Shown: positions 26,884 to 35,024 of the stretch, piece after piece
Numbering within the stretch: the stretch's first letter is position 1
Layout: every line of letters starts with the position of its first letter
Origin: Anaerohalosphaeraceae bacterium
GTDB taxonomy: Bacteria > Planctomycetota > Phycisphaerae > Sedimentisphaerales > Anaerohalosphaeraceae
Direction of reading: 5' to 3'
DNA length: 64,000 bases
Assembly: GCA_035378985.1 (NCBI GenBank)
Contig: DAOSUR010000003.1
Location: 136,010-200,009 of the forward strand
Program-made: the position numbers and the translations under genes
The notes under the pieces: generated by a model
The model's database searches: none
The model's input: the letters and a program-made list of their open reading frames with translations, nothing else
What the model was told of the DNA's origin: nothing

Positions 26884-27141
26884 ATGTTCGAATCTAATTT
26901 TGAGAAAAAGTTTCAGGAATTGCTTAACGAGGTCGACCTGCCGCAGCCGCAAAAGGACAAACTGTTCCTGCTGGCTCGCCGAAATCGGGAGAATCATCAG
27001 AAACTCCAGGCCCAGTTCAGCAATCTTCAGCAGTCGCTGGATTATCTGCGGCTGGGCATAAAGTATCTGATATTTGATCTGGAGGCAACGCGGCGGGAAA
27101 ATCAGGCGCTTCGGGAAAAACTGAATCAGGAAATGGAATGA
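26884..27141 (+). CDS. Unknown 85-residue coiled-coil protein
   Basis: Charged, glutamine- and leucine-rich protein with heptad-like spacing across nearly its full length (LQQSLDYLRLGIKYLIF, then LREKLNQEME). It has no cysteine and no membrane segment. GGGGGTGAACC precedes the ATG. It appears to be the first gene of a small transcription unit ending at the terminator at 27361. I do not recognise the family; dimerisation or scaffold roles would be speculation. Confidence 0.65.
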   Translation: MFESNFEKKFQELLNEVDLPQPQKDKLFLLARRNRENHQKLQAQFSNLQQSLDYLRLGIKYLIFDLEATRRENQALREKLNQEME

Positions 27142-27175
27142 ATCTTTGTCAGTTTGAAGAAAAAGGAATCAATCG

Positions 27176-27322
27176 ATGAAAAGATGTCTCGGCTGGCTTT
27201 TTCTCGGTTTGGTAAACAGTCTTGTCCTCGGCATCCCGTCCGGCGCATCGGCAGCGCCGTCAGCGGCTACAACGCTGCTACTGAGCACGGGAGCGTTGCT
27301 TTTCGGCCTGCTGAAAAAATAG
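27176..27322 (+). CDS. Unknown 48-residue small membrane or secreted protein
   Basis: Short gene starting MKRCLGWLFLGLVNSLVLG, an N-terminal hydrophobic segment that could be a signal peptide with a cut after GASA-A. A Ser/Thr/Ala stretch follows, then a second hydrophobic segment (TLLLSTGALLFGLLKK) ending in lysines. The C-terminal layout (hydrophobic helix then basic end) recalls PEP-CTERM-like sorting tails, but the PEP motif is missing. AAGGA lies about 8 bases before the ATG, and a strong terminator lies 38 bases after the stop. Confidence 0.55.
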   Translation: MKRCLGWLFLGLVNSLVLGIPSGASAAPSAATTLLLSTGALLFGLLKK

Positions 27323-27360
27323 TCCTCTTCCTCTCTCCACCTTAATTGGATGGAAAGCGC

Positions 27361-27396
27361 GGCAGGGAGCTGCAACGGCTCCCTGCCTTCTTTTTT
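27361..27396 (+). terminator. Rho-independent terminator of the small-protein unit
   Basis: Perfect 10-bp stem GGCAGGGAGC/GCTCCCTGCC with a 7-base loop, followed by TTCTTTTTT. Confidence 0.85.
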
Positions 27397-27402
27397 GAAA
27401 TT

Positions 27403-27441
27403 AAAAAGGGACGACCTGACAAACGATCAGGGCATCCCTTT
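27403..27441 (-). terminator. Terminator of the hyd operon
   Basis: On the minus strand AAAGGGA/TCCCTTT plus an inner CCTGA/TCAGG stem, then TTTTT. It lies 38 bases past the receiver-gene stop and back to back with the plus-strand terminator. Confidence 0.7.
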
Positions 27442-27478
27442 GAAAGGAGGAGATGTTCAGAACATTGAAAAGCGTTTG

Positions 27479-27862
27479 TTACCGAATATAGTCCGCTACG
27501 GCCTTCAGAAGGGTCTCCGGCTTAATCGGTTTTTCCAATACTTCCTTGACAGGCAGCCATGTCTGATCGGGCTCAAAGCTGAACGGCAGATTCATTTCCC
27601 GCCGCACTCCCGTCACCATCACAACCGGTGTACCTTTCACTCCCTCCAATTCGTTGAGTTTGCGGGCCACATTGAATCCCTCATCCTTGGTTGTCATCAT
27701 CACATCCAGAATAATCAGGTTGGGTTTTTCTTTTTTAGCAGCTTCGACCCCGTCCTTTCCGTTTGCGGCTGAAACCACCTCATATCCGCGGGCTTCCAGC
27801 AGATTTTCAACGCTTTCCACAAAATCCGCATCATCATCGATAATCAGTACTTTTTTCGCCAT
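27479..27862 (-). CDS. Single-domain response regulator (receiver only)
   Basis: About 127 residues forming one CheY-like receiver: acidic pair in LIIDDDADF, phospho-acceptor Asp in LIILDVMMT, Thr in VVMVTG, Lys in VLEKPIKPE. There is no output domain. The preferred start is the ATG at 27862 with AGGGAG upstream; an ATG at 27904 would overlap hydC. It is the last gene of the rex-kinase-hyd operon, so it is the obvious partner for the sensor kinase at the operon's other end. How the signal leaves the receiver is not visible. Confidence 0.9.
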   Translation of the reverse strand: MAKKVLIIDDDADFVESVENLLEARGYEVVSAANGKDGVEAAKKEKPNLIILDVMMTTKDEGFNVARKLNELEGVKGTPVVMVTGVRREMNLPFSFEPDQTWLPVKEVLEKPIKPETLLKAVADYIR

Positions 27863-27890
27863 GTGCAGTCTCCCTTTTTCAACGGTTTTC

Positions 27891-28427
27891 TCAAGGTTTC
27901 CCACGTCGAGTTTCCGCCCCGACAGCCGATTTTTCCTCTGCGGCGGCCTTGCGATACTGGTTAATTATATCAACTGTTTTTTTACTATCCAGTTGTCCGT
28001 AAATCTTTTCGTCAATCATCATCACCGGTGCTATGCCGCAGGCTCCAAGACATCTCGCCTCCTGAAGGGTAAACAAACCGTCCGATGTTGTTTTCCCGAC
28101 TTCGACTCCCAGTTCTTTTTTCAAAGTTTCCAGAACGGAAGCGGCGCCTTTTACATAACAAGCCGTTCCCATGCAGACACTGACTACGTGCCGCCCGATT
28201 GGCTCCAGATTAAAGTAATGATAAAAGGTTGCTACCCCCCAAATATGAGCCGTAGGGATCTCGAGTGTCTGTGCCACCTCATCCATCATCTCGCGGGGCA
28301 GATAGCCGAAAACCTCCTGAACCTTATGCAGAATCCCAATCAGGTGAGATTCCGGATGAGCATCATTTCGAGCCGCCTGCATGGCTTCCCGAATCGCCTG
28401 AAGTTTTTCCGTCTGATTCTGAGTCAT
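27891..28427 (-). CDS. hydC: NAD-linked hydrogenase subunit HydC (NuoE-like)
   Basis: 178 residues, thioredoxin-fold [2Fe-2S] subunit of a trimeric NAD(H)-dependent [FeFe] hydrogenase. The four cysteines follow the NuoE pattern: CMGTACYVKGA and, about 35 residues later, CLGACGIAPVMMID. YLPREMMDEVAQTLEIP and ATFYHYFNLEP are family hallmarks. The start codon overlaps the hydA stop (ATGA), indicating coupled translation. In such complexes HydC passes electrons between HydB and HydA. Confidence 0.93.
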   Translation of the reverse strand: MTQNQTEKLQAIREAMQAARNDAHPESHLIGILHKVQEVFGYLPREMMDEVAQTLEIPTAHIWGVATFYHYFNLEPIGRHVVSVCMGTACYVKGAASVLETLKKELGVEVGKTTSDGLFTLQEARCLGACGIAPVMMIDEKIYGQLDSKKTVDIINQYRKAAAEEKSAVGAETRRGKP

Positions 28428-30214
28428 TTTGAATCTCCCGACAAGGTGCGTTCATTTCGTGGAATAATGCCGACCGGTGTCTTGGCCTTGTAGTGGGTAT
28501 GCAGATACTGATGAGACACCGGACTAAGCGGACTCTGGAGAAATTCCTTATACAGTTTCTGGACATCCGGGTTGTCATGGCTTCGCCGGATGGTCTTGGC
28601 CTTATCCAGGTCATAAAGGGCCTGCGCCCTTTTCCGCAGATTTTCATCATCCAGAGGGATAGAATTAATCTGGGCATAGGGTTGGCCTCCGCCGCCGACA
28701 CAGCCGCCCGGACAGCCCATAATCTCGATGAAGTGATACCGAGACGGGTCTTGCCGGACCCGCTCCAGAAGCCGGCAGGCATTGCCCAGGCCGTGGGCGA
28801 CGGCCACCCGGATTTCCTTGCCGTCCATGACGATGCTGCCCTCTTTGATGCCCTTGAGCCCCCGAACGGCCTCTACCTCAATATCTACAAGGGTCTCGCC
28901 GGTATACAGTTCATAGGCCGTTCGAATGGCGGCTTCCATTACCCCGCCGGTAGCCCCGAAAATGGCCCCGGCACCGCTGGAAATTCCGAGCGGATGGTCC
29001 GGCTCCTCGGGCTGAATATTGACCAAATCAATTCCGGCGGACTTAATCATCCAGGCAGCCTCACGGGTCGTTACGACAATGTCAACCCCCCGCATCCCGT
29101 CAAACATCAGTTCGGGCCGGGCGGCCTCATATTTCTTGGCCGTGCAGCACATCACGGCTACACTGAGGATTTTGCGAGGGTCAATCTTTTTCTTCTTGGC
29201 AAAATAGGTTTTGGTAACCGCCCCCTGCATCGACATCGGCGACTTGCAGGTCGAGACGTTCGGAATCAGGTCCGGATAAAACTGTTCCAGACATTTCATC
29301 CAGGCGCTGGAGCAGGAAGTAATCATCGGCAGGACACCGCCGCTCTGAAGCCGTTCGAGAAATTCGCTGGCCTCTTCCATGATCGTCAGATCCGCCGCAA
29401 ACTGGGTGTCAAACACATAATCGAAACCGAGTTTGCGAAGGGATGCAATCAGCTGCCCTTCCATATTCAGACCGGGCTCCAGACCGAATGCTTCTCCGAT
29501 GGCTGCCCGCACGGACGGAGCAAACTGAACCACCTTCACCAGATTCGGATCGTTAAGTTTTTCAAAAAGCTCCTGCGTATAATTCTTTTCCAGAAACGCC
29601 GCCGTCGGGCAGACGTTAATGCACTGACCGCAGGCGGTACAGACGCTTTCGCCCATCGGCATGTTGTAGGCCGGCATGACAACCGTATGAAAACCGCGGT
29701 GGGCCTGGGTGAGATTATGGACCTGCTGAATCTCCGAACACATCCGCACGCAGCGCCCGCACAGAATGCACTTTTCGGGGTCCCGAATGACGGCCTCGCT
29801 GGACAGGTCTTTTTCATAGCGTTTGCGTTCACCCTCAAAATGCCGGGCCCGGATCCCCATTGACGCCGCCAGACGCTGAAGCTCACAGTTGCCGTCACGT
29901 TCACAGGTGTGACAATCCTGCGGATGGTTATCGAGAATCAACTCAATAATATCTCGTCGGGCTGTCCGCAGGGCTTGCGTATTCGTGCGGATTTTCATTC
30001 CGTCGCTGACGGGAAAGGCACAGGAGGCCACATAGTTCTTCATTCCTTCCACTTCCACGATGCAAACCCGGCAAGCCCCTTCAATGGACAGCTTCGGATG
30101 ATAGCACAGACGAGGGATATGAAACCCAAGTTTGTCGGCCGCCTGCATAATTGTTTGGTTCGGCTCAACCTGATAGGGCTTATCGTTAATCGTAATCGTA
30201 ATCAATCGGCTCAT
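28424..30214 (-). CDS. hydA: [FeFe] hydrogenase catalytic subunit HydA, variant H-cluster motifs
   Basis: About 596 residues. In order: a [2Fe-2S] domain (CYHPKLSIEGACRVC), the His/Cys cluster (HPQDCHTCERDGNC), two [4Fe-4S] motifs (CILCGRCVRMC, CTACGQCINVC), the H-cluster domain and a small-subunit-type tail. P3 is normal (EIMGCPGGCVGGGGQP). P1 reads TSCSSAW where TSCCPxW is usual, and P2 reads MCCTAKKYE where MPCxxKxxE is usual. The ATG at 30214 has GAGGA six bases upstream and is preferred to an overlapping GTG at 30226. With HydB and HydC it should couple NAD(H), possibly with ferredoxin by bifurcation, to H2. Confidence 0.93.
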   Translation of the reverse strand: MSRLITITINDKPYQVEPNQTIMQAADKLGFHIPRLCYHPKLSIEGACRVCIVEVEGMKNYVASCAFPVSDGMKIRTNTQALRTARRDIIELILDNHPQDCHTCERDGNCELQRLAASMGIRARHFEGERKRYEKDLSSEAVIRDPEKCILCGRCVRMCSEIQQVHNLTQAHRGFHTVVMPAYNMPMGESVCTACGQCINVCPTAAFLEKNYTQELFEKLNDPNLVKVVQFAPSVRAAIGEAFGLEPGLNMEGQLIASLRKLGFDYVFDTQFAADLTIMEEASEFLERLQSGGVLPMITSCSSAWMKCLEQFYPDLIPNVSTCKSPMSMQGAVTKTYFAKKKKIDPRKILSVAVMCCTAKKYEAARPELMFDGMRGVDIVVTTREAAWMIKSAGIDLVNIQPEEPDHPLGISSGAGAIFGATGGVMEAAIRTAYELYTGETLVDIEVEAVRGLKGIKEGSIVMDGKEIRVAVAHGLGNACRLLERVRQDPSRYHFIEIMGCPGGCVGGGGQPYAQINSIPLDDENLRKRAQALYDLDKAKTIRRSHDNPDVQKLYKEFLQSPLSPVSHQYLHTHYKAKTPVGIIPRNERTLSGDSK

Positions 30215-30222
30215 TGGATTCC

Positions 30223-32016
30223 TCACACTTTGGCAATGGCGTTAAACTTGCATGCATCATAGCATTGTCCGCATTTGATGCAGAGATTCGGATTGATGCT
30301 GTGTTTTTCCTTTCGATTTCCGGATACGGCATTGACCGGACAGACCCGTTTGCAGGCACCGCAGCCGACACAATTGTCCTGTACTACAAAAGACAGGAGT
30401 GCGGTGCATTCGTGTGCACGGCATTTTTTCTGATGAATATGCTCTTCGTACTCCTCCCGGAAGTTTCGAATGGTGCTGAGCACCGGATTGGGGGCAGACT
30501 GGCCAAGTCCGCACAGCGAGGCCTTCTGAATCATCGTGCCCAGCCGCTCCAGTTTTTCGATATCCCCGGGTTTGCCCTGCCCGCGGGTGATTCGGGTCAG
30601 GATTTCGAGCATCCGCTTGGTTCCCTCCCGGCACGGGGTGCATTTTCCGCAGGATTCATCCTGAGTGAACTCGACAAAGAACCGGGCCATTCGAACCATG
30701 CAGGAATCTTCATCAATCACAATCATCCCGCCGGAGCCCATAATCGAACCGGCCTTTGCAAGGGATTCATAATCAATCTGTGTATCCAGATACTTTTCCG
30801 GGAGGCATCCGCCGCTCGGACCGCCCGTCTGAACGGCCTTGAATTTTTTGCCGTTGGGGATGCCGCCGCCGATTCCGAAAATAATATCCCGCAGCGTCGT
30901 CCCCATCGGAACTTCCACCAGTCCCGTATTGCGAACCTTGCCGGCCAGCGCAAAGACCTTGGTACCCTTACTGGTTGCCGTGCCGATGCGGCTGAACCAA
31001 TCGGCCCCGTCAATAATAATCACCGGAATATTCGCCCACGTTTCGACGTTGTTAATTAACGTCGGCTTGCCGAACAAGCCGCTGACAGACGGATACGGCG
31101 GGCGCGGACGAGGCATACCGCGGGCCCCTTCTATCGAGTGAATCAGAGCCGTCTCTTCTCCGCAGACAAAGGCGCCGGCTCCCAGGCAAATCCGAATATC
31201 GAAGGAAAAGTCCGTTCCGAGAATTCGCTCGCCGAGAAATCCTTCCCGCCGGGCATCTTCAATCGCCTTTTTCAAACGCTGAACAGCCAGCGGATATTCA
31301 GCACGGATATAAATAATCCCCTGACGGGACCCGATTGCATAACCGCCGATAATCATCCCTTCCAGCACCGTATGCGGGTCTCCTTCAATCGCGCTGCGGT
31401 CCATAAAGGCCCCGGGGTCACCTTCATCGGCGTTGCAAATGACATATTTTTCAGGGTCGGACTGTTTGGCGGTGTATTCCCATTTGAGTCCTGTAGGGAA
31501 TCCCGCACCGCCGCGTCCGCGCAGGCCGCTTTTCTTGACCTCTTCAATCACCTGCTGCGGCGTCATCTCCGTTAGCACTTTTGCCAGGGCCTCGTACCCC
31601 CGCATCGCCAGATAGTCATCAATCTTTTCCGGGTCAATGACGCCGCAGTTGCGCAGCGCAATCCGCATCTGACGGCCGAAAAACTCCGAATCCCCGAAGA
31701 TCCGGAAAAAGCGATTGTATAAATGGTCCTCCTGAATAATCAGGCGGGAAACCGGCTTGCCGTTGATTAGATGTTCCTGAACAATCTCCGGTGCGTCTTC
31801 GGAACGGAGGTTTCCATACAGAATATAACCCGGATTCACAATGAGGATGGGCCCTTTCGTGCACATCCCTAAGCAGCCGCTCAGATGAATTTGGACATTC
31901 TGCTGAATCTGATGCCGCCGAAGTTCTTCCTCAAAAAGCTGACGAAACTCTCTCGCATGATTTTTCAGGCATCCGGAGCCGTCGCAAAAAGTCAGTTTAT
32001 ATTGCTTGTCTGCCAC
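30223..32016 (-). CDS. hydB: NAD-linked hydrogenase subunit HydB (NuoF-like)
   Basis: 597 residues. An N-terminal thioredoxin-like [2Fe-2S] domain (FCDGSGCLKN, HLSGCLGMC) is followed by the NuoF core: GLRGRGGAGFPTGLKW and CNADEGDPGAFMDRS bind NADH and FMN, and CGKCTPCREGT holds a [4Fe-4S] cluster. A C-terminal ferredoxin pair (CVGCGACKRVCPVNAV, CIKCGQCYDACKFNAI) follows. This domain order is that of electron-bifurcating HydB/HndC rather than plain NuoF. Soluble and cytoplasmic. It lies between the small [2Fe-2S] protein gene and hydA. Confidence 0.95.
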   Translation of the reverse strand: MADKQYKLTFCDGSGCLKNHAREFRQLFEEELRRHQIQQNVQIHLSGCLGMCTKGPILIVNPGYILYGNLRSEDAPEIVQEHLINGKPVSRLIIQEDHLYNRFFRIFGDSEFFGRQMRIALRNCGVIDPEKIDDYLAMRGYEALAKVLTEMTPQQVIEEVKKSGLRGRGGAGFPTGLKWEYTAKQSDPEKYVICNADEGDPGAFMDRSAIEGDPHTVLEGMIIGGYAIGSRQGIIYIRAEYPLAVQRLKKAIEDARREGFLGERILGTDFSFDIRICLGAGAFVCGEETALIHSIEGARGMPRPRPPYPSVSGLFGKPTLINNVETWANIPVIIIDGADWFSRIGTATSKGTKVFALAGKVRNTGLVEVPMGTTLRDIIFGIGGGIPNGKKFKAVQTGGPSGGCLPEKYLDTQIDYESLAKAGSIMGSGGMIVIDEDSCMVRMARFFVEFTQDESCGKCTPCREGTKRMLEILTRITRGQGKPGDIEKLERLGTMIQKASLCGLGQSAPNPVLSTIRNFREEYEEHIHQKKCRAHECTALLSFVVQDNCVGCGACKRVCPVNAVSGNRKEKHSINPNLCIKCGQCYDACKFNAIAKV

Positions 32017-32031
32017 AACAGGTCCCTTTCC

Positions 32032-32385
32032 CTAAATCACCCATTCCTGAATTACTTCTCCCTTTTTCAGATGCCGCTCGATGATTTCGCGGGCTCGTTC
32101 AGGGGTTACCAGACCGTATTTGACGGGAATCTTGCCTTCCTCAACCACCTCTACCGTGGGCTCCAGATTGCATCGGCCTGCACATCCCTTCTGGCTCAGA
32201 TATACATCGGTTAATCCTTTGGCGATCGCATCCTGAAAGACCGCCATCACTTCCTTGGAGCCGGCGGCGATTTCGCAGGTAGCCATCCCGACATAAACGC
32301 GCTTGGTGGACAGATACCCTTTGCTGATGATTCGATTGACCGCTTCGGCCCGTTTTTTTCTGATCAAATCCATCGGTGTAACCAA
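32032..32385 (-). CDS. Thioredoxin-like [2Fe-2S] protein
   Basis: 117 residues. YVGMATCEIAAGSKEV and QKGCAGRCNLEPTVEV match the small [2Fe-2S] proteins (HndB-like) found in NADP/NAD-reducing [FeFe] hydrogenase operons; three cysteines are seen. The start is probably the TTG at 32385 with AAGGGA upstream, just after the kinase stop; an ATG at 32373 is an alternative. Co-transcribed with hydB 15 bases downstream. It probably relays electrons within the hydrogenase. Confidence 0.85.
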   Translation of the reverse strand: MVTPMDLIRKKRAEAVNRIISKGYLSTKRVYVGMATCEIAAGSKEVMAVFQDAIAKGLTDVYLSQKGCAGRCNLEPTVEVVEEGKIPVKYGLVTPERAREIIERHLKKGEVIQEWVI

Positions 32386-32387
32386 AG

Positions 32388-34214
32388 TTATTCCCTTTCA
32401 ATCTGAAAAATAAACGCATTTCCTGCCGCCCGCGGTTCGACTCGAATTTGGCCGCCGTGGGCTTCGATAATCTGTTTGGTTATGTACAATCCAAGACCGG
32501 TTCCTTTGACCTTTTTCTTGTCCGGATTATCCAGACGGGAGAATTTTTTGAAAAGCAGCGGCAATTCATTCGGCTGAATCGGCCGACCGTCGTTATAAAC
32601 CTCCACCTCAACCCGTCCGTCCAAAAGGCGAGCCGAAAGTTCAATTCGTCCCCCTTCTGCACCATATTTGGCGGCATTATTAATTAAATTGTTCGCAACA
32701 ATCTGAAGGAGGTCCGGATCGGCATTGACCCGCAAAGCGGGGTCAATCCGGTTCACAACGGTCATTTGTTTGTCTTCAATCAATTTGGAGAAAATATGTA
32801 CGGATATATCCACAATATCTTTCCGAAGGCAAATCGGCTGTTTGTTGATTTCCAGTTTTTCCCGCTCTATTCGGCTTAAGTTCAGGAACTTCTTGACCGT
32901 AGCATCGAGATAATCCAGATTTCGGCAGATCGAATCAATGGCTCGCTTCTGCTTAAAATTCAGCATCCCCAGAAGGCCGTCCCGCAGCGAATAGGCGTTA
33001 ATAACCGCGGAAGCCAGCATTCCTTTTAATTCGTGGGCCACAAAACCGATTAAATCCAGATAACTTTTGTTCAGTTCCGCCAGCTTTTCATTGCTGATTT
33101 TCAAAGACAGTTCCCGGTGCCTCAGCTGGGCACTCATTTCATTGAAGGACTTGGCCAGCTGGTCAAGCTCTTCGACAGAAGTCTGGGCCGGCACTTCGTG
33201 TCCCCATTCTCCTTTGGCCAATTTGCGAGTTGCCTCCAGCAGCAAAGTAATCGGGTGCAGGATGGACCCTGTCAGAACAAAAGCTACAATGCCCGCCAGC
33301 AGAAGAGCGGCCGCAACTGCCAGCAAAAACAGCACCAAAATCTTGGCGGCAATATCGGTCAGCTGCTCCTCCAGAATTCCGACATACAGAATTCCAATTA
33401 TGTTCCCATCAATATCGCGAATCGGTTCATAGGCGGAACGGTACCAGTTGCCCACGACCTCGGCCCGGTCATGCCAGCGTCTTCCTTCCCGAATGACGCT
33501 GTCATAAACAGCCTGCGAAACGTGCGTACCAACGGCACGCCGGCCCTCTTTGTCCAAAACGTTCGTAGCAATCCGAATACCGTCCTGAAAAATGGTTACA
33601 GTCCCCACCGGTTTTCCGCGATATTGTTCCTCCCCGAAAACAAGAAGCCGAAGTTTATCCACAAATATATAATCCTGATTCACCAGACGTCCGCCGTAAA
33701 TCACAGATTCGATTTGGCCATCCGGCCCTAAAAGGGGCAAGGCATATTCCTTGACGATTCCGCCTTCTGTAAACTCCTCTTTTGATGAACCTTTAATCGG
33801 AATCCGCGCTCGTTGCCGAACCGCCTCCGGCATTCGGGCTAATTCTTCCGGACCAACCAATCTCGTCCCCCCCATGGGGACTCTGCTCTCAAAAACTTTC
33901 TGGACAATTCGGCTTGCAGCAATTCGGGCGTTATCCGATGACAAGCGGAAAAGATAATCAAGATCAAGACTTTTTCGCAAAGTCTCAAGGTCTTGATTAT
34001 AAGAAACCAGTTTCATCCGAGTCCCGATATTTTCTATTTCGCTCGCATAAAACAGACGGGCACTGTCCAAATAATGATTGACCTGTTTTTGTGTTCGCTC
34101 AAAAAGCTGCTGCTGAATCACCCAATATCCAAGACAAAATACGCTGACCGCCAAGACGAGATTGACCGTCAGAAAAGAGAACAGCAGGCGATTTTTGAGG
34201 GTTTTGATTTTCAT
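32388..34214 (-). CDS. Membrane sensor histidine kinase (Cache-HAMP-HisKA-HATPase)
   Basis: 608 residues. A first membrane helix (LLFSFLTVNLVLAVSVF) is followed by about 270 extracytoplasmic residues with a Cache-like domain (VGTVTIFQDGIRIATNV, then WYRSAYEPIRDIDGNIIG) and a second helix (ILVLFLLAVAAALLLAG). A HAMP linker comes next. The H-box is FVAHELKGML, lacking the usual Pro, the N-box ANNLINNAAKYG, and the G-box GTGLGLYITKQIIEAHGG. The start overlaps the rex stop by 4 bases. A receiver gene closes the same operon. The ligand is unknown. Confidence 0.92.
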   Translation of the reverse strand: MKIKTLKNRLLFSFLTVNLVLAVSVFCLGYWVIQQQLFERTQKQVNHYLDSARLFYASEIENIGTRMKLVSYNQDLETLRKSLDLDYLFRLSSDNARIAASRIVQKVFESRVPMGGTRLVGPEELARMPEAVRQRARIPIKGSSKEEFTEGGIVKEYALPLLGPDGQIESVIYGGRLVNQDYIFVDKLRLLVFGEEQYRGKPVGTVTIFQDGIRIATNVLDKEGRRAVGTHVSQAVYDSVIREGRRWHDRAEVVGNWYRSAYEPIRDIDGNIIGILYVGILEEQLTDIAAKILVLFLLAVAAALLLAGIVAFVLTGSILHPITLLLEATRKLAKGEWGHEVPAQTSVEELDQLAKSFNEMSAQLRHRELSLKISNEKLAELNKSYLDLIGFVAHELKGMLASAVINAYSLRDGLLGMLNFKQKRAIDSICRNLDYLDATVKKFLNLSRIEREKLEINKQPICLRKDIVDISVHIFSKLIEDKQMTVVNRIDPALRVNADPDLLQIVANNLINNAAKYGAEGGRIELSARLLDGRVEVEVYNDGRPIQPNELPLLFKKFSRLDNPDKKKVKGTGLGLYITKQIIEAHGGQIRVEPRAAGNAFIFQIERE

Positions 34215-34843
34215 TCAATCTGTCCGGTTTTCTGCATCGCATTGACAAAGTAAATCAGGTTTTCCAGCTCGACTTCAAGATTAATATTGTTAATAATGAC
34301 TTTCTCAGCTCCCCGTAGCTGAATCGGCGCGAAATTCAGAATCCCCATAATTCCGGAACGAATCATTAGTTCAGAAACGTGATGAGCCGCCACATCCGGC
34401 ACAGCAAGAATCGCCACACGAATCGAGTTTTTTTTCACGTAGTCCGCAAACTCTTCCAAGGGCAGGATGGGCGGGTCAGAATCCCGGTGAATTTTCTCCG
34501 GGTCGATATCAAATGCGGCAGTTATTTTGATTCCCCCTGACTCGAATCCCTTGTATCGCATCAGGGCGGTTCCGATATTGCCGGCCCCCACCAAAACCAC
34601 CCGCTGGAGTTCATTTTTGCCGAGAATTTCAAGAATCTTGGAAATCAGCTCATCCACACTGTAGCCGCCTCGACGATTCCCCGTAATTCCAAAAAGTGAA
34701 AAGTCCTTCCGAACCTGGGAAGAAGTCACCCCTGCCGCATCCGCCAGGTTGCCTGAAAAAACTTTTACAAACCCTAAGGCCTTCAGCCGCTGGAGGGCGC
34801 TTTTGTATCGCGACAATCTAATTATACATTTTCTGTTCACCAT
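34211..34843 (-). CDS. rex: Redox-sensing transcriptional repressor Rex
   Basis: 210 residues. An N-terminal winged helix (RLSRYKSALQRLKALGF, VTSSQVRKDFSLFGITGNRRGGY) is followed by a Rossmann domain binding NAD(H) (VVLVGAGNIGTALMRYKGF, VAILAVPDVAAH). Rex represses NADH-oxidising fermentative and hydrogenase genes and is released when NADH is high. Placement as the first gene of the hyd operon implies it controls that operon and itself. GGGGAAG precedes the ATG. Confidence 0.95.
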   Translation of the reverse strand: MVNRKCIIRLSRYKSALQRLKALGFVKVFSGNLADAAGVTSSQVRKDFSLFGITGNRRGGYSVDELISKILEILGKNELQRVVLVGAGNIGTALMRYKGFESGGIKITAAFDIDPEKIHRDSDPPILPLEEFADYVKKNSIRVAILAVPDVAAHHVSELMIRSGIMGILNFAPIQLRGAEKVIINNINLEVELENLIYFVNAMQKTGQIE

Positions 34844-34917
34844 TAACTTCCCCTTTTCCTTTTTTATTTTCCTTCTAATGCCTTTTTATAATTCTTTGTG
34901 TCCCATTATTTAAAACA

Positions 34918-34945
34918 AATATAAAATAGACTCAAAAAATGTCAA
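34918..34945 (-). promoter_or_regulatory. Promoter of the rex-hyd operon
   Basis: Minus strand TTGACA (34940-34945), 16-base spacer, TATATT (34918-34923). Just upstream on the same strand are two TTGTGATT half-sites (about 34963-34970 and 35023-35030) that resemble half of a Rex box, but no full palindrome was found. Confidence 0.65.
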
Positions 34946-35024
34946 GAGTTTATGCTATTTTAATCACAATATTTTTGATTTTTTCACATTTAGAGATAAT
35001 ATATTGTTATAAAGAGACTTAAAA

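Noticed and set aside
28493..29863. 456-codon open frame opposite hydA
   Set aside because: Antisense to conserved hydrogenase motifs; no family resemblance.
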